Source: Mogibacterium sp. (GTDB lineage: Bacteria > Bacillota > Clostridia > Peptostreptococcales > Anaerovoracaceae). From it: a stretch of DNA of 55,846 nt. Within the stretch, counting starts at the first letter, position 1, and the number at the start of each line of letters is the position of its first letter. Below are positions 43,151-50,579 of the stretch, piece after piece. Location: positions 1 to 55,846 of the forward strand of contig JAFWGQ010000009.1 in assembly GCA_017512365.1 (NCBI GenBank), read 5' to 3'. Position numbers and translations under genes: made by a program. The notes below the pieces were generated by a model. It was not told where the DNA came from and made no database searches. It saw only the letters and a list, made by a program, of their open reading frames with translations.

Positions 43151-43612
43151 CTATCTCCTTTTTTCCTTAAGTCTGCTCTTTATCTCCGAAATGAACCTTC
43201 TCGAAGCCCATGTGCTCATGCCGTTCTTCATTTCGATCTTGAGCTGCCCGGCTATCGAGAAGTCGAAGCGCTTCACCTTGTCCAGATTGATCACCTCGTA
43301 GCGGGATATCTGCATGAAAGCACCGGGGTGAAGCATCTTTACGACCTCGTACAACGGCATCCTGAGCTCATATGTGCCGTCGCCGGTCATGATATCGAGC
43401 CTCTTGTCGTGCGTGGATATGCTGACTATGTCAGATTCAGCTATTTTGACAGCCGAAGAAGAGGAATCATAGACGGTCAGCGTTCCCGCAAGCGGATCGC
43501 GGACTCTGTCCATCAGAGCCATGATCTGGCCGTCCTCCTCCGAAGCCGTGAACACGACATCGATGTCGCTTTTACTCTTATCTTCTTCGAACCTTATGCT
43601 GACTTTTTTCAT
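43151..43612 (-). CDS. LytTR-domain transcriptional regulator
   Basis: 153 residues. Residues about 50-150 are a LytTR DNA-binding domain (YELRMPLYEVVKML, GAFMQISRYEVINLDKVKRF, KIEMKNGMSTWASRRFISEI). There is no receiver domain, so it is a stand-alone LytTR with the DUF3021 protein as membrane partner. An extended -10 promoter lies 60 bp upstream. It is divergent from the surface-protein gene, a possible target. Confidence 0.88.
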   Translation of the reverse strand: MKKVSIRFEEDKSKSDIDVVFTASEEDGQIMALMDRVRDPLAGTLTVYDSSSSAVKIAESDIVSISTHDKRLDIMTGDGTYELRMPLYEVVKMLHPGAFMQISRYEVINLDKVKRFDFSIAGQLKIEMKNGMSTWASRRFISEIKSRLKEKRR

Positions 43613-43675
43613 CTGCAGTTTTCTCTTCCCTCCCTTAAGGCTTCAGCCGCTGCCGCGCGGCCGTCGGTCTCCAAT

Positions 43676-43684
43676 AGTATAGCA
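43676..43684 (-). promoter_or_regulatory. Extended -10 promoter of the LytTR operon
   Basis: On the minus strand TGC TATACT (TATACT at 43676-43681). No strong -35. The gap to the divergent surface-protein gene (250 bp) shows no further clear element; a TAGAAT at 43790 may be its -10. Confidence 0.45.
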
Positions 43685-43866
43685 TACCTGCAGGGTTTGC
43701 CTTATGCCCCGGACAGCGGCGCGGACGACCGCTCGGTGCCGGATATCGACCGCCTGCGCCGGCGTAAAATATGTCCGGACTTTAAAATGATAGAATCAGT
43801 GAAGCAGGCAGACAGATGCAGCTGATGAACATGCGGGCGGACATGCCGTAGTGAGGAGAACAGATC

Positions 43867-45816
43867 ATGGACAAGCAGATCATAAGTACAGATAAACGAT
43901 CGATACGGCTTAAGAGATTCGGAGGCGTACTGCTTGCGCTCTTCCTGTCGGCAGCGATGATGCCCCTTGCTGTATCCGCTGAAACGCAGGACGAGGAGCA
44001 GGCGAGCAGATGGGGCAGAGAACTGTATTTGCTGGGAAGAAGGATCGAGACATCCGGAGCGGTTTCCCCGGAGGCGGTGCCTCACAGCGGCAGGATCACA
44101 TATGATCAGAGCAGCAAGACCCTTACACTCGATGGAGCGACGCTCGATCTTGACAACTACCTGATGGAAGGCGTTGAGAACAACTATGCAGCCGCGGTCA
44201 GCGCCAGTGACAGGATAAATATCGTCCTCATAGGGGAAAACCGGATAATCTCGTCAAACAGCCAGTACGGAGAAGACAAGGAATACGTATACGGTATCAG
44301 GAACTCATCCGGAAATGTAAACATATCCGGATCCGGTACATCCGATAAACTGGAAATATCTCTGACAAAGGAAGGCAGCAGGCGCTTCACGGGCATGGAC
44401 TGCGGACGCGAGCTGTACATCGCGGAGTGTACTGTCGATATCCGCATGGCTGGAGAAGGCGTCACAGGCATAGATACCTTCGGTGATTTCGGCATAGAGG
44501 ACGGCGCTCAGGTAACTGTCGCTGCCGACGGAGCAGGAAGCACGGCGTTCGACGGGACCGGGATGTTCGACGGATCGTATGTGGCCGGAGGATCGGAACT
44601 CACCATGTCAGCGGACGAGACCGCGTTCAAATGCTACCTGCCGTCAGACTCGTTCAAAGAGGCCCCGCCTATGGTCGGAATGGATAGGAGCGGTACAGAT
44701 GCTACTGTATGGGATAAAGAAACGCTGCTGAAGAATTATAAATACGTGAGATTCTCCGGATCCAGAGCTGCGCCTGTAAGAGCAAACAAGGTTTATATCC
44801 TGGGTCGGAAGATCGACAGCCAGTGCAGCGACATCCCCGGAAGCATCCCTCATAAGGGAAAGATTGGCTATGATCCCGTCTCGAACACGCTGACCCTTGA
44901 GGACGCAACACTTGATGTCAGTAAATTTGACAGCGGGGTCCCGGGAGGCAATCTGATCGCGGGCATATATTCCATGTCTGGTCTTGATCTGGTGCTGATC
45001 GGAGAAAGCACGATCTTCTCATCGAATGAGGACTACGGAACAGATACGGAATATGTCTACGGTATAGATACCTGGGGCAGGCTGAACGTATCGGGGAGCG
45101 GGACCCTGAACATAGCCCTTGCCGGAGCCGAGCCTGAAGAGGAAATGCTGTCAGTCGCGGCGAGCGGCGGCAATGCCAATGTGAACATCTACGGCATAGG
45201 AACCGACGATTCGATGTCTGTCGACGCGGCCGTGATCAATATAGACATGGGGGACCACGGAAAAGCAAGCGGCATGTATCTGTGGGGGCCGCTTGGTCTT
45301 ACAGGAGGAGCGGTCGTCAGAGTCACTTCAAAGGGGGCTTCTAACTATGCCGTGAACGGGATGAACGATATCGCAAAATCAACGGTAAGTTCCGATTCCG
45401 TGCTCGAGATGACAGCCGACAACATAGCGTTCAACTGCTGGTCGGCAGGCGAGGGTCTCAAAGAAGCCGGCGCCATGGTCAACAGGGCAGCGACGCCGGA
45501 GGGCGCGGGGATATGGAATAAGTCGACATGGCTCAGGGAATATAAATATGTGAGGATCCCGGAGTATGATCCGGGTGACGATATCCTGCCGCCGGATGAT
45601 AACACTCCGGGCGGAGGTACAGATAAGGCTGAAGACAAAAATGAAGTCAGCAAAGCAGAGGGAAACAAGACAACCTCAGACAAAAAGGCCGTCACCGGAG
45701 ATCAGAACGATGCAAGTATATGGTATTCGATGTGCATATCCGCTGCGGCCGTGCTTGTCCTGATGGCGATCATCAGGCTGCGCCGCAGATCGGCGCGCAG
45801 ACAGAATGATATATAA
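43867..45816 (+). CDS. Surface protein with two tandem beta-rich domains and sortase-like tail
   Basis: 649 residues; GAGGAG upstream. Residues 1-38 are a signal peptide. Two repeats start with ELYLLGRRIETSG (about 52) and KVYILGRKIDSQC (about 308); each then has a YDPVSNTLTLEDATLD-type segment and strands like a right-handed beta-helix (carbohydrate-binding-like). A Lys/Glu-rich spacer (about 580-620) leads to AVTGDQNDASIWY, a membrane helix and RLRRRSARR. This matches the PxTGD sorting-signal layout with the Pro lost, so sortase anchoring is possible but doubtful; membrane anchoring is certain. Function unknown. Confidence 0.8.
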   Translation: MDKQIISTDKRSIRLKRFGGVLLALFLSAAMMPLAVSAETQDEEQASRWGRELYLLGRRIETSGAVSPEAVPHSGRITYDQSSKTLTLDGATLDLDNYLMEGVENNYAAAVSASDRINIVLIGENRIISSNSQYGEDKEYVYGIRNSSGNVNISGSGTSDKLEISLTKEGSRRFTGMDCGRELYIAECTVDIRMAGEGVTGIDTFGDFGIEDGAQVTVAADGAGSTAFDGTGMFDGSYVAGGSELTMSADETAFKCYLPSDSFKEAPPMVGMDRSGTDATVWDKETLLKNYKYVRFSGSRAAPVRANKVYILGRKIDSQCSDIPGSIPHKGKIGYDPVSNTLTLEDATLDVSKFDSGVPGGNLIAGIYSMSGLDLVLIGESTIFSSNEDYGTDTEYVYGIDTWGRLNVSGSGTLNIALAGAEPEEEMLSVAASGGNANVNIYGIGTDDSMSVDAAVINIDMGDHGKASGMYLWGPLGLTGGAVVRVTSKGASNYAVNGMNDIAKSTVSSDSVLEMTADNIAFNCWSAGEGLKEAGAMVNRAATPEGAGIWNKSTWLREYKYVRIPEYDPGDDILPPDDNTPGGGTDKAEDKNEVSKAEGNKTTSDKKAVTGDQNDASIWYSMCISAAAVLVLMAIIRLRRRSARRQNDI

Positions 45817-45874
45817 AGCGCATACAGAAACGGTACAGGCGTACCGGACCATATCGATGTGAAAAGGAGAAAAA

Positions 45875-46117
45875 ATGAATAACAGAAACATAAACGCAAT
45901 CATCAGTATAGCTTCAGTGGTCATCATGCTGATCTGGGGCACTCTGGCCGGTTCGTACAGACATGCATGGATCGCGGTATTCATCGGAGGAGTTCTTATC
46001 ACATGCCTGAGCCTGTACAACAAGGGCAGGGCTGATACGGATAAGGCTGATACGGATAAGGCCGGTGGGAACGGCGGTGAGAGCAGTAAAGGGGAAAACG
46101 ATCCGGCGGAAAAGTAG
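45875..46117 (+). CDS. Small two-helix membrane protein
   Basis: 80 residues; AAGGAG upstream. Two helices (about 8-25 and 30-47) are followed by a hydrophilic tail of D/K/G residues (ADTDKADTDKAGGN). The 15-bp tandem repeat encodes ADTDK twice. It lies 58 bp after the surface-protein gene and may be its operon partner. Function unknown. Confidence 0.65.
   Translation: MNNRNINAIISIASVVIMLIWGTLAGSYRHAWIAVFIGGVLITCLSLYNKGRADTDKADTDKAGGNGGESSKGENDPAEK
46031..46060 (+). repeat. 15-bp perfect tandem repeat
   Basis: GCTGATACGGATAAG occurs twice in a row, inside the small membrane-protein gene. Copy-number change would keep the frame. Confidence 0.9.
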
Positions 46118-46244
46118 ATCCGGTTGATCAAATCGAGATTATTGCAGAACACCCGGAACTCTATTGTCATAATCCGGGTAGAGATTTTACTCGAAAGAGA
46201 AAATTGAACTTCAGCGCGCTGGTCTCTTTCATCCTGAATATATA

Positions 46245-46526
46245 CTCAGGACAGCAAGCGAGCAGATCTGTAAGGTTTTCAAGTACAGCCCTGTATTCAG
46301 AATCGGCGGTGACGAATTCGCCGTTGTTTTGCAGAATGAGGATTATAAGAACAGGAAAGAACTGACTGATCTGTTCTGCAAGAATATGGACAGGATCTAC
46401 ACCTCAGCAGAAAACAAATGGGAACAGGTGAGCGTTGCATTGGGTATGGCAGAATATGATCCGCAATCTGATACTTCCGTTGAAGATGTTATACATCGTG
46501 CAGATAAAAACGATGTACGAAAATAA
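46245..46526 (+). pseudogene. C-terminal remnant of a GGDEF diguanylate cyclase
   Basis: The frame reads LRTASEQICKVFKYSPVFRI then GGDEFAVVLQNEDYKNRKEL and runs to a stop at 46526 after VIHRADKNDVRK. The intact RIGGDEF site and the following helices are the last half of a GGDEF domain. The substrate-binding N-terminal half (D-x3-N...GH..GD) is missing; upstream codons do not continue the fold. It is a truncated pseudogene just left of the tRNA-Ser gene. Confidence 0.8.
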
Positions 46527-46799
46527 GCGTGAACATAAAGAGAGAAATATCGTCCGATAAAACATGCTTTGATAGAAAAACGTATTTATTGCTGAAGATG
46601 GGGAGAGTGTAACAGATAGTAATTAAGTCTTTGTTAACACTTTTGTTAACACGTGCAAAAACCGTGGACAGTATGGCTTTCCTCCTCTCGTTTGTTTTAA
46701 CGGTTTTTCAATATGCATTAGTATTTTTTTGTTCGAACCCTTTTCTCCGATCTGGCAAAAATTTGCAGCTGTGCAGAATAAATAGCGTAGCTAAAACTG
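46527..46799. other. Non-coding gap before tRNA-Ser with tandem TGTTAACA
   Basis: No convincing gene is seen here. At 46630-46652 the sequence TTTGTTAACAC occurs twice with a 12-bp period; each copy holds the palindrome TGTTAACA. The rest is AT-rich without clear promoters until the tRNA promoter. Confidence 0.5.
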
Positions 46800-46828
46800 T
46801 TGAAAATAGGTGCTTCCTGTGCTATCAT
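46800..46828 (+). promoter_or_regulatory. Promoter of the tRNA-Ser gene
   Basis: TTGAAA (46800-46805) and TATCAT (46823-46828) are 17 bp apart, 54 bp before the tRNA. Confidence 0.7.
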
Positions 46829-46882
46829 TAGCGAGCTGAGCAGAAAAAGCGCAGTGAAATACACAGACAAATCATTAGCCGT

Positions 46883-46970
46883 GGAGGATTGACCGAGTGG
46901 CTAAGGAGCCTGATTGGAAATCAGGTAAGGCGTAACAGCCCCGTGGGTTCGAGTCCCATGTCCTCCGCCA
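46883..46970 (+). tRNA. tRNA-Ser (anticodon GGA)
   Basis: 88 nt. The acceptor stem GGAGGAT pairs with GTCCTCC; discriminator G and an encoded CCA (46968-46970) follow. The anticodon loop is TTGGAAA inside CTGA/TCAG. A long variable arm and the GGTTCGAGTCC T-arm are standard for serine tRNAs. The tRNA is intact, so the element integrated next to it kept or restored its 3' end. Confidence 0.97.
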
Positions 46971-46976
46971 GAGTGA

Positions 46977-47007
46977 GCCTTGGAATTTCAAATATTCCAA
47001 GGCTTTT
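46977..47007 (+). terminator. Terminator of tRNA-Ser
   Basis: GCCTTGGAAT and ATTCCAAGGC form a perfect 10-bp stem, then TTTT. It lies 6 bp after the CCA. Confidence 0.85.
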
Positions 47008-47094
47008 CTCTTGCGAAAAACTGTTACAAAACAGTGCGTTAGTGTTACATTTTAGCCATTTATCAAAAAAGTCCCATGGGCTTCTCTGAAAAGG

Positions 47095-48327
47095 CTATGA
47101 GGCAAGTGCTTTCTGGACTTTTTCTTTACGCTCTGTATCGGTGTTCCTGTCATAGCAGTAATTGTTTAGAGTGGTCCTTTCATCCATATGCCCGAGAAAC
47201 TCTCTTATGGTGTTGAGGTTTATATTTCCGTCAACTAATGCAGAAGCATATGTTTTTCTGGACTTGTGTGAACTCTTGCTGATTATTCCCAGCTTCTGAC
47301 AGAAACTAGGATATAATTTCTTTAGTGCGTCATAAGACAGGGGCTCTTCCGTCAGAGAGAATAGATATTCATTCTTAATGCCAAGTTCTTTCTTCCGGGC
47401 ATCAGCAGCTGCTATGATTTCAAGTGCCTTGTCAGTAAGGATCACTTCTCTTTCCCCGAAAGTGCCTTTGGTATCATCTATTACTTCTCTGGTAGCTGCT
47501 CTGAGCATACGCCGTACAACGATGTTGTCACCGCGAATATCTTCATGCTTCAACGCACATACCTCACCAATGCGAATACCTGTCTGAAATTGGAACAGCA
47601 TTGCTAATCCTACAAGCTGATTCTTAGGATGCTTTTTCTCCACAAAGTCTTTCCATGCCAGATCTTCCATCCCGGCTTGTTCATTACGCGAGAAAACCTG
47701 GGTTTCGCTTGGTTTTTTCGCCTCTTTCCTGAACATTCTCTTACCATCGATTTTGACCTGAGAAAAAGGATTTACAGGTATCAGCCCAAGCATGACCGCA
47801 TAATCAAGGACTTGCCTGGCGATCATTGTGAGATTATAGTATTGTTTCTTGCTCAGATTACCGTCTTGTATGAGCTTGTGTGCCCATGTGTCCATTGTCA
47901 GTCTGTCAAGCGATGAGATCGGTATCTTGATAATATCATCATTGAGATAATGATTCTTCCATACGCTCTCTATACGTATAATGGACGTCTCAGCATTGGT
48001 ATGAAGGGTTTTATATTCCTTCCATCTTGGATACAGAGTTTCAATTGTGTGTTCCTGAAATACGTCCTCCTTAGAAATGCCTGTGTAGAAACAGTAAACT
48101 TCCAGCTTAAGATCATCAAGAGACTTTTTAGCTATGAGACGGCGCTTCTTGCCTTCATATACAGAAGTTCGCCATCTTCCGTCCGGTCCCTGAGTGATTG
48201 GACTGGTATGAGTGCTTTCAATGAACTTGTCAATTTCTGCCTTGATCATGTCATTTCTCACTCTACTCAGGTTGATAGTACCATGGGACGACATGAACGA
48301 CAACATTTCTTCAGGCGTAAAATGCAT
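47095..48327 (-). CDS. int: Tyrosine-type site-specific integrase
   Basis: 410 residues from ATG 48327. The open frame reaches 48483 but that part is Thr/Val-rich, has no ribosome site and overlaps the ATPase gene, so I reject it; the start stays uncertain because ATG 48327 has no clear Shine-Dalgarno either. An N-terminal SAM-like core-binding domain (about 80-170) precedes the catalytic domain: Arg in FQTGIRIGEVCAL, HKSR (HxxR), LGHMDERTT and Tyr in NNYCYD. It integrates and excises the element; its position 125 bp from tRNA-Ser points to the tRNA 3' end as the attachment site. Confidence 0.9.
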   Translation of the reverse strand: MHFTPEEMLSFMSSHGTINLSRVRNDMIKAEIDKFIESTHTSPITQGPDGRWRTSVYEGKKRRLIAKKSLDDLKLEVYCFYTGISKEDVFQEHTIETLYPRWKEYKTLHTNAETSIIRIESVWKNHYLNDDIIKIPISSLDRLTMDTWAHKLIQDGNLSKKQYYNLTMIARQVLDYAVMLGLIPVNPFSQVKIDGKRMFRKEAKKPSETQVFSRNEQAGMEDLAWKDFVEKKHPKNQLVGLAMLFQFQTGIRIGEVCALKHEDIRGDNIVVRRMLRAATREVIDDTKGTFGEREVILTDKALEIIAAADARKKELGIKNEYLFSLTEEPLSYDALKKLYPSFCQKLGIISKSSHKSRKTYASALVDGNINLNTIREFLGHMDERTTLNNYCYDRNTDTERKEKVQKALAS

Positions 48328-48345
48328 CGTATTAAGATGCGTGTC

Positions 48346-48416
48346 GGTCGTGACAGTTGTGACGGTGTTAGCGGGAGTTGTCCTCCTGACCGTCACGACC
48401 GTCACAGCCGTCACAG
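48346..48416. repeat. Repeat-built hairpin at the ATPase/integrase junction
   Basis: A 20-bp arm (48346-48365) pairs with 48390-48409 in 16 positions; the 24-nt loop holds the ATPase stop codon and a minus-strand AGGAGG. The right side is three tandem 9-bp copies, CCGTCACGA, CCGTCACAG and CCGTCACAG (48390-48416), coding for CDGCDGRDG in the ATPase tail. No start codon follows the AGGAGG at a usable distance. It may control integrase expression or bind a protein. Confidence 0.6.
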
Positions 48417-49387
48417 ATTTCGAAGGAGAGTACTCTTCCTTCGGAATGTGTCCTTCGGTAAGTGTACTCAATACCTTCATCAATAAGCAGGCTCATACGG
48501 TACTGATTAACATACTTGGTAAGAACATTTGGCGCGACCGACTCTTCGCCAAGTTCTTCAAGCAATTCAGTTGCCGAGCCTCTCCATGTCCTGCGAGCCC
48601 TCAGGAAATCTATCAGCTTGAATAATATCTCAGGCGTATGCTCCTGAGATATCTGCTCCTGTGTTTTCTCACTGACCAGCTCCCACTTGTAGTCAGTGAA
48701 GCGTATCGTCAGTTCTTTGTACTGAAGATCTCTGCCCTTTATACTCAGTGTAGCCTGATCAGTGTACTCGTTTTCCTTGTCGAGAAGAAACATCGTATCA
48801 GCAGCCCCAATGATACCTTTTGTACCATTGAATCTGTTGAACCTGTTGCGTGAATCTCCCTGCTTCCTCACATGGTGTACAAGGAAGATATCCACGCCTT
48901 TTTCCTTTACAAATTCTTTGAGTTTTGCCATGTCGGCATAATCATTTGCATAGCTGAGCTCTTTGTCATTTCCTCTTACAAGCTGCAGAGTGTCAATGAT
49001 TATGAGCCTGATGTCAGGCAGACGCTCCACGATCCTTGTCATCCGTTCAATGAGACCTTCAGAAAGCGATTCACTCTTGTTAGCCAGATACACTTTCCCC
49101 GGAGATATCTCATCTGTCAGCCTGAACAGCCTGTCCTGCAGTCTTTCTATCGAGTCTTCAAGGCTGAAGTAGAACACATTGCCTTGAGTTACCGAATGCC
49201 CGAGGAAGTCTTCTCCCTTAGCTATGCACAGAGCAAGATGGAGCATCATCCAGCTCTTGCCGGTCTTTTCATCTCCGGCAATTATGCTGACCCCGCTTGG
49301 GATCATGTCATCCACAAGGAATGGAGGTTTGTTCATAGGAGTCATAAGAAGCTCCTGGGCATCATAGATTTTTAATTCTTCTAACAT
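48368..49387 (-). CDS. RepA-like RecA-fold ATPase (AAA_25)
   Basis: 339 residues; GGAG 8 nt upstream. Walker A is GDEKTGKSW, Walker B is RLIIIDTLQLV and DIFLVHHVRKQGDSRNRFNR carries the sensor region, as in RSF1010 RepA-type hexameric helicases found on plasmids and integrative elements. The C-terminus is a small winged-helix-like part ending in Cys/Asp repeats. It probably helps replicate the excised element or load its single strand. It is the second gene of the minus-strand element operon. Confidence 0.82.
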   Translation of the reverse strand: MLEELKIYDAQELLMTPMNKPPFLVDDMIPSGVSIIAGDEKTGKSWMMLHLALCIAKGEDFLGHSVTQGNVFYFSLEDSIERLQDRLFRLTDEISPGKVYLANKSESLSEGLIERMTRIVERLPDIRLIIIDTLQLVRGNDKELSYANDYADMAKLKEFVKEKGVDIFLVHHVRKQGDSRNRFNRFNGTKGIIGAADTMFLLDKENEYTDQATLSIKGRDLQYKELTIRFTDYKWELVSEKTQEQISQEHTPEILFKLIDFLRARRTWRGSATELLEELGEESVAPNVLTKYVNQYRMSLLIDEGIEYTYRRTHSEGRVLSFEICDGCDGRDGQEDNSR

Positions 49388-49414
49388 TAACTAATCTCCT
49401 TTTTCTTTCAACGT

Positions 49415-49440
49415 AAAAAAGACTCCCGGCAAAGGGAGTC
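49415..49440 (-). terminator. Terminator after the HTH protein gene
   Basis: On the minus strand GACTCCC and GGGAGTC form a 7-bp stem followed by TTTTTT. It separates the HTH gene from the ATPase-integrase unit. Confidence 0.85.
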
Positions 49441-49477
49441 AGAGTGATAACGTATTTAGTTCTTTCTTAGTGATAAC

Positions 49478-50464
49478 TTATGAGAATCCGAAGTTGAGGC
49501 CGGAGTATTTTTCATATTTCCTGCCGATGCTTTTTATGCGCTTGAGAACAGCGCTGTGAGTCTTGTATTCAAGCTCATCTGCGATCTCCTGCAAAGTATA
49601 ACCATCCTGCCTCATCTGCAGTATGGTCTTGTCTTTTTCGGGCAGTGTTGACAAGAACCTCTGAACATCTACATTCTCAATGACCTCATCCTCGAAACTG
49701 CTGACCGGATCTGGAACTTCCCATTCATCATCGTCATAAACCTCCATCAAATGTTCCTTATATCCTTCAAGAGAGAACTCCGCTTTCTTTGACCGCGTGT
49801 GGTACCACTTGCGGTAGAAGTCTATCTTTTGCCGGCTTTCTCTGTAGTCAAAGTCCTCAAAGCACCTTGTTTCTTTTGCTGCGTCTATGATTGGCTGCAA
49901 ATCATATCGCTTTACTGCGCTTGGTACGATCTCAGACAGTATGCTGTCCAGAACTTCAGGCGGTGCATATGGGATAAAAGCATACGGATTCGCTGAATAC
50001 TCTCTGAGTGTCGGGATCTTATCAAGTCTGTATAGCTCTGTGATCCAGATCCCGGCAGCATGCGCTATCCTCCATGAAGGCTCATCTCCTGAAAAGATCT
50101 CCATATACGGAATATCCGGACACAAATAAGGCCAGACCATATATGCATAACAGTCAATTATGCAAAGTACGAACAGATCACTTTCCATGGTCTCGATCGC
50201 TACCGGGTCAAGCATAAGCAGACTGAAGAAACGGGGAAGAGAATAGAGCTCCTGTCCGCACTTCTTCATGATCTCCTCTGGTATCAGGTAATAGGCTGGG
50301 AGCAGTATAGAATTCCTTAGCTCCCTGACACTGCCGTCTCTCTGTCTCAATCCAATGCGGGACAGCCCGAGAGCAGTGCGCTCAGCTTCACTGTCCAGAA
50401 GATCATTCAATGGATTAGTTCTGATGACAGGCTTAAGTGCCTGCTGCACCTGTGGTGTTTGCAT
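49478..50464 (-). CDS. HTH (sigma-70 region 4-like) protein of the element
   Basis: 328 residues; GGAG AAAACACC before ATG. The N-terminal 230 residues are not recognised. The C-terminus (about 265-320) is a sigma-70 region 4-like helix-turn-helix: LPEKDKTILQMRQDGYTLQE, IADELEYKTHSAVLKRIKSI. There is no region 2, so it is not a normal sigma factor. It sits between the relaxase and the RepA-like ATPase and could be the origin-binding or regulatory protein of the element; this is inference. Confidence 0.65.
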   Translation of the reverse strand: MQTPQVQQALKPVIRTNPLNDLLDSEAERTALGLSRIGLRQRDGSVRELRNSILLPAYYLIPEEIMKKCGQELYSLPRFFSLLMLDPVAIETMESDLFVLCIIDCYAYMVWPYLCPDIPYMEIFSGDEPSWRIAHAAGIWITELYRLDKIPTLREYSANPYAFIPYAPPEVLDSILSEIVPSAVKRYDLQPIIDAAKETRCFEDFDYRESRQKIDFYRKWYHTRSKKAEFSLEGYKEHLMEVYDDDEWEVPDPVSSFEDEVIENVDVQRFLSTLPEKDKTILQMRQDGYTLQEIADELEYKTHSAVLKRIKSIGRKYEKYSGLNFGFS

Positions 50465-50557
50465 GGTGTTTTCTCCAAATATAAAAGAACAACTGTTCGA
50501 TTATGATTATATATGAAGAATCATCCAATGCAAGAGGAAAACCTCACGAAGAATGAC

Positions 50558-50579
50558 AGAGGGTAAATAAACACCCTCT
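50558..50579 (-). repeat. 7-bp inverted repeat at the relaxase stop
   Basis: AGAGGGT and ACCCTCT with an 8-nt T-rich loop (minus strand GTTTATTT). It covers the stop codon of the mobilisation gene. No T-run follows, so it is at best a weak terminator. Confidence 0.5.

Noticed and set aside
43690-43825. A coding fragment upstream of the surface-protein gene
   Set aside because: A plus-strand frame reads protein-like text (APDSGADDRSVPDIDRL) but has no start, no recognisable family and covers a likely promoter region.
46631-46831. A 66-codon frame between the GGDEF relic and tRNA-Ser
   Set aside because: No ribosome binding site, runs into the tRNA promoter, and its hydrophobic text follows from the AT-rich sequence.
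48328-48483. An N-terminal extension of the integrase to 48483
   Set aside because: It would overlap the ATPase gene by 116 bp, its Thr/Val-rich text results from the 9-bp repeats read in another frame, and it has no ribosome site.
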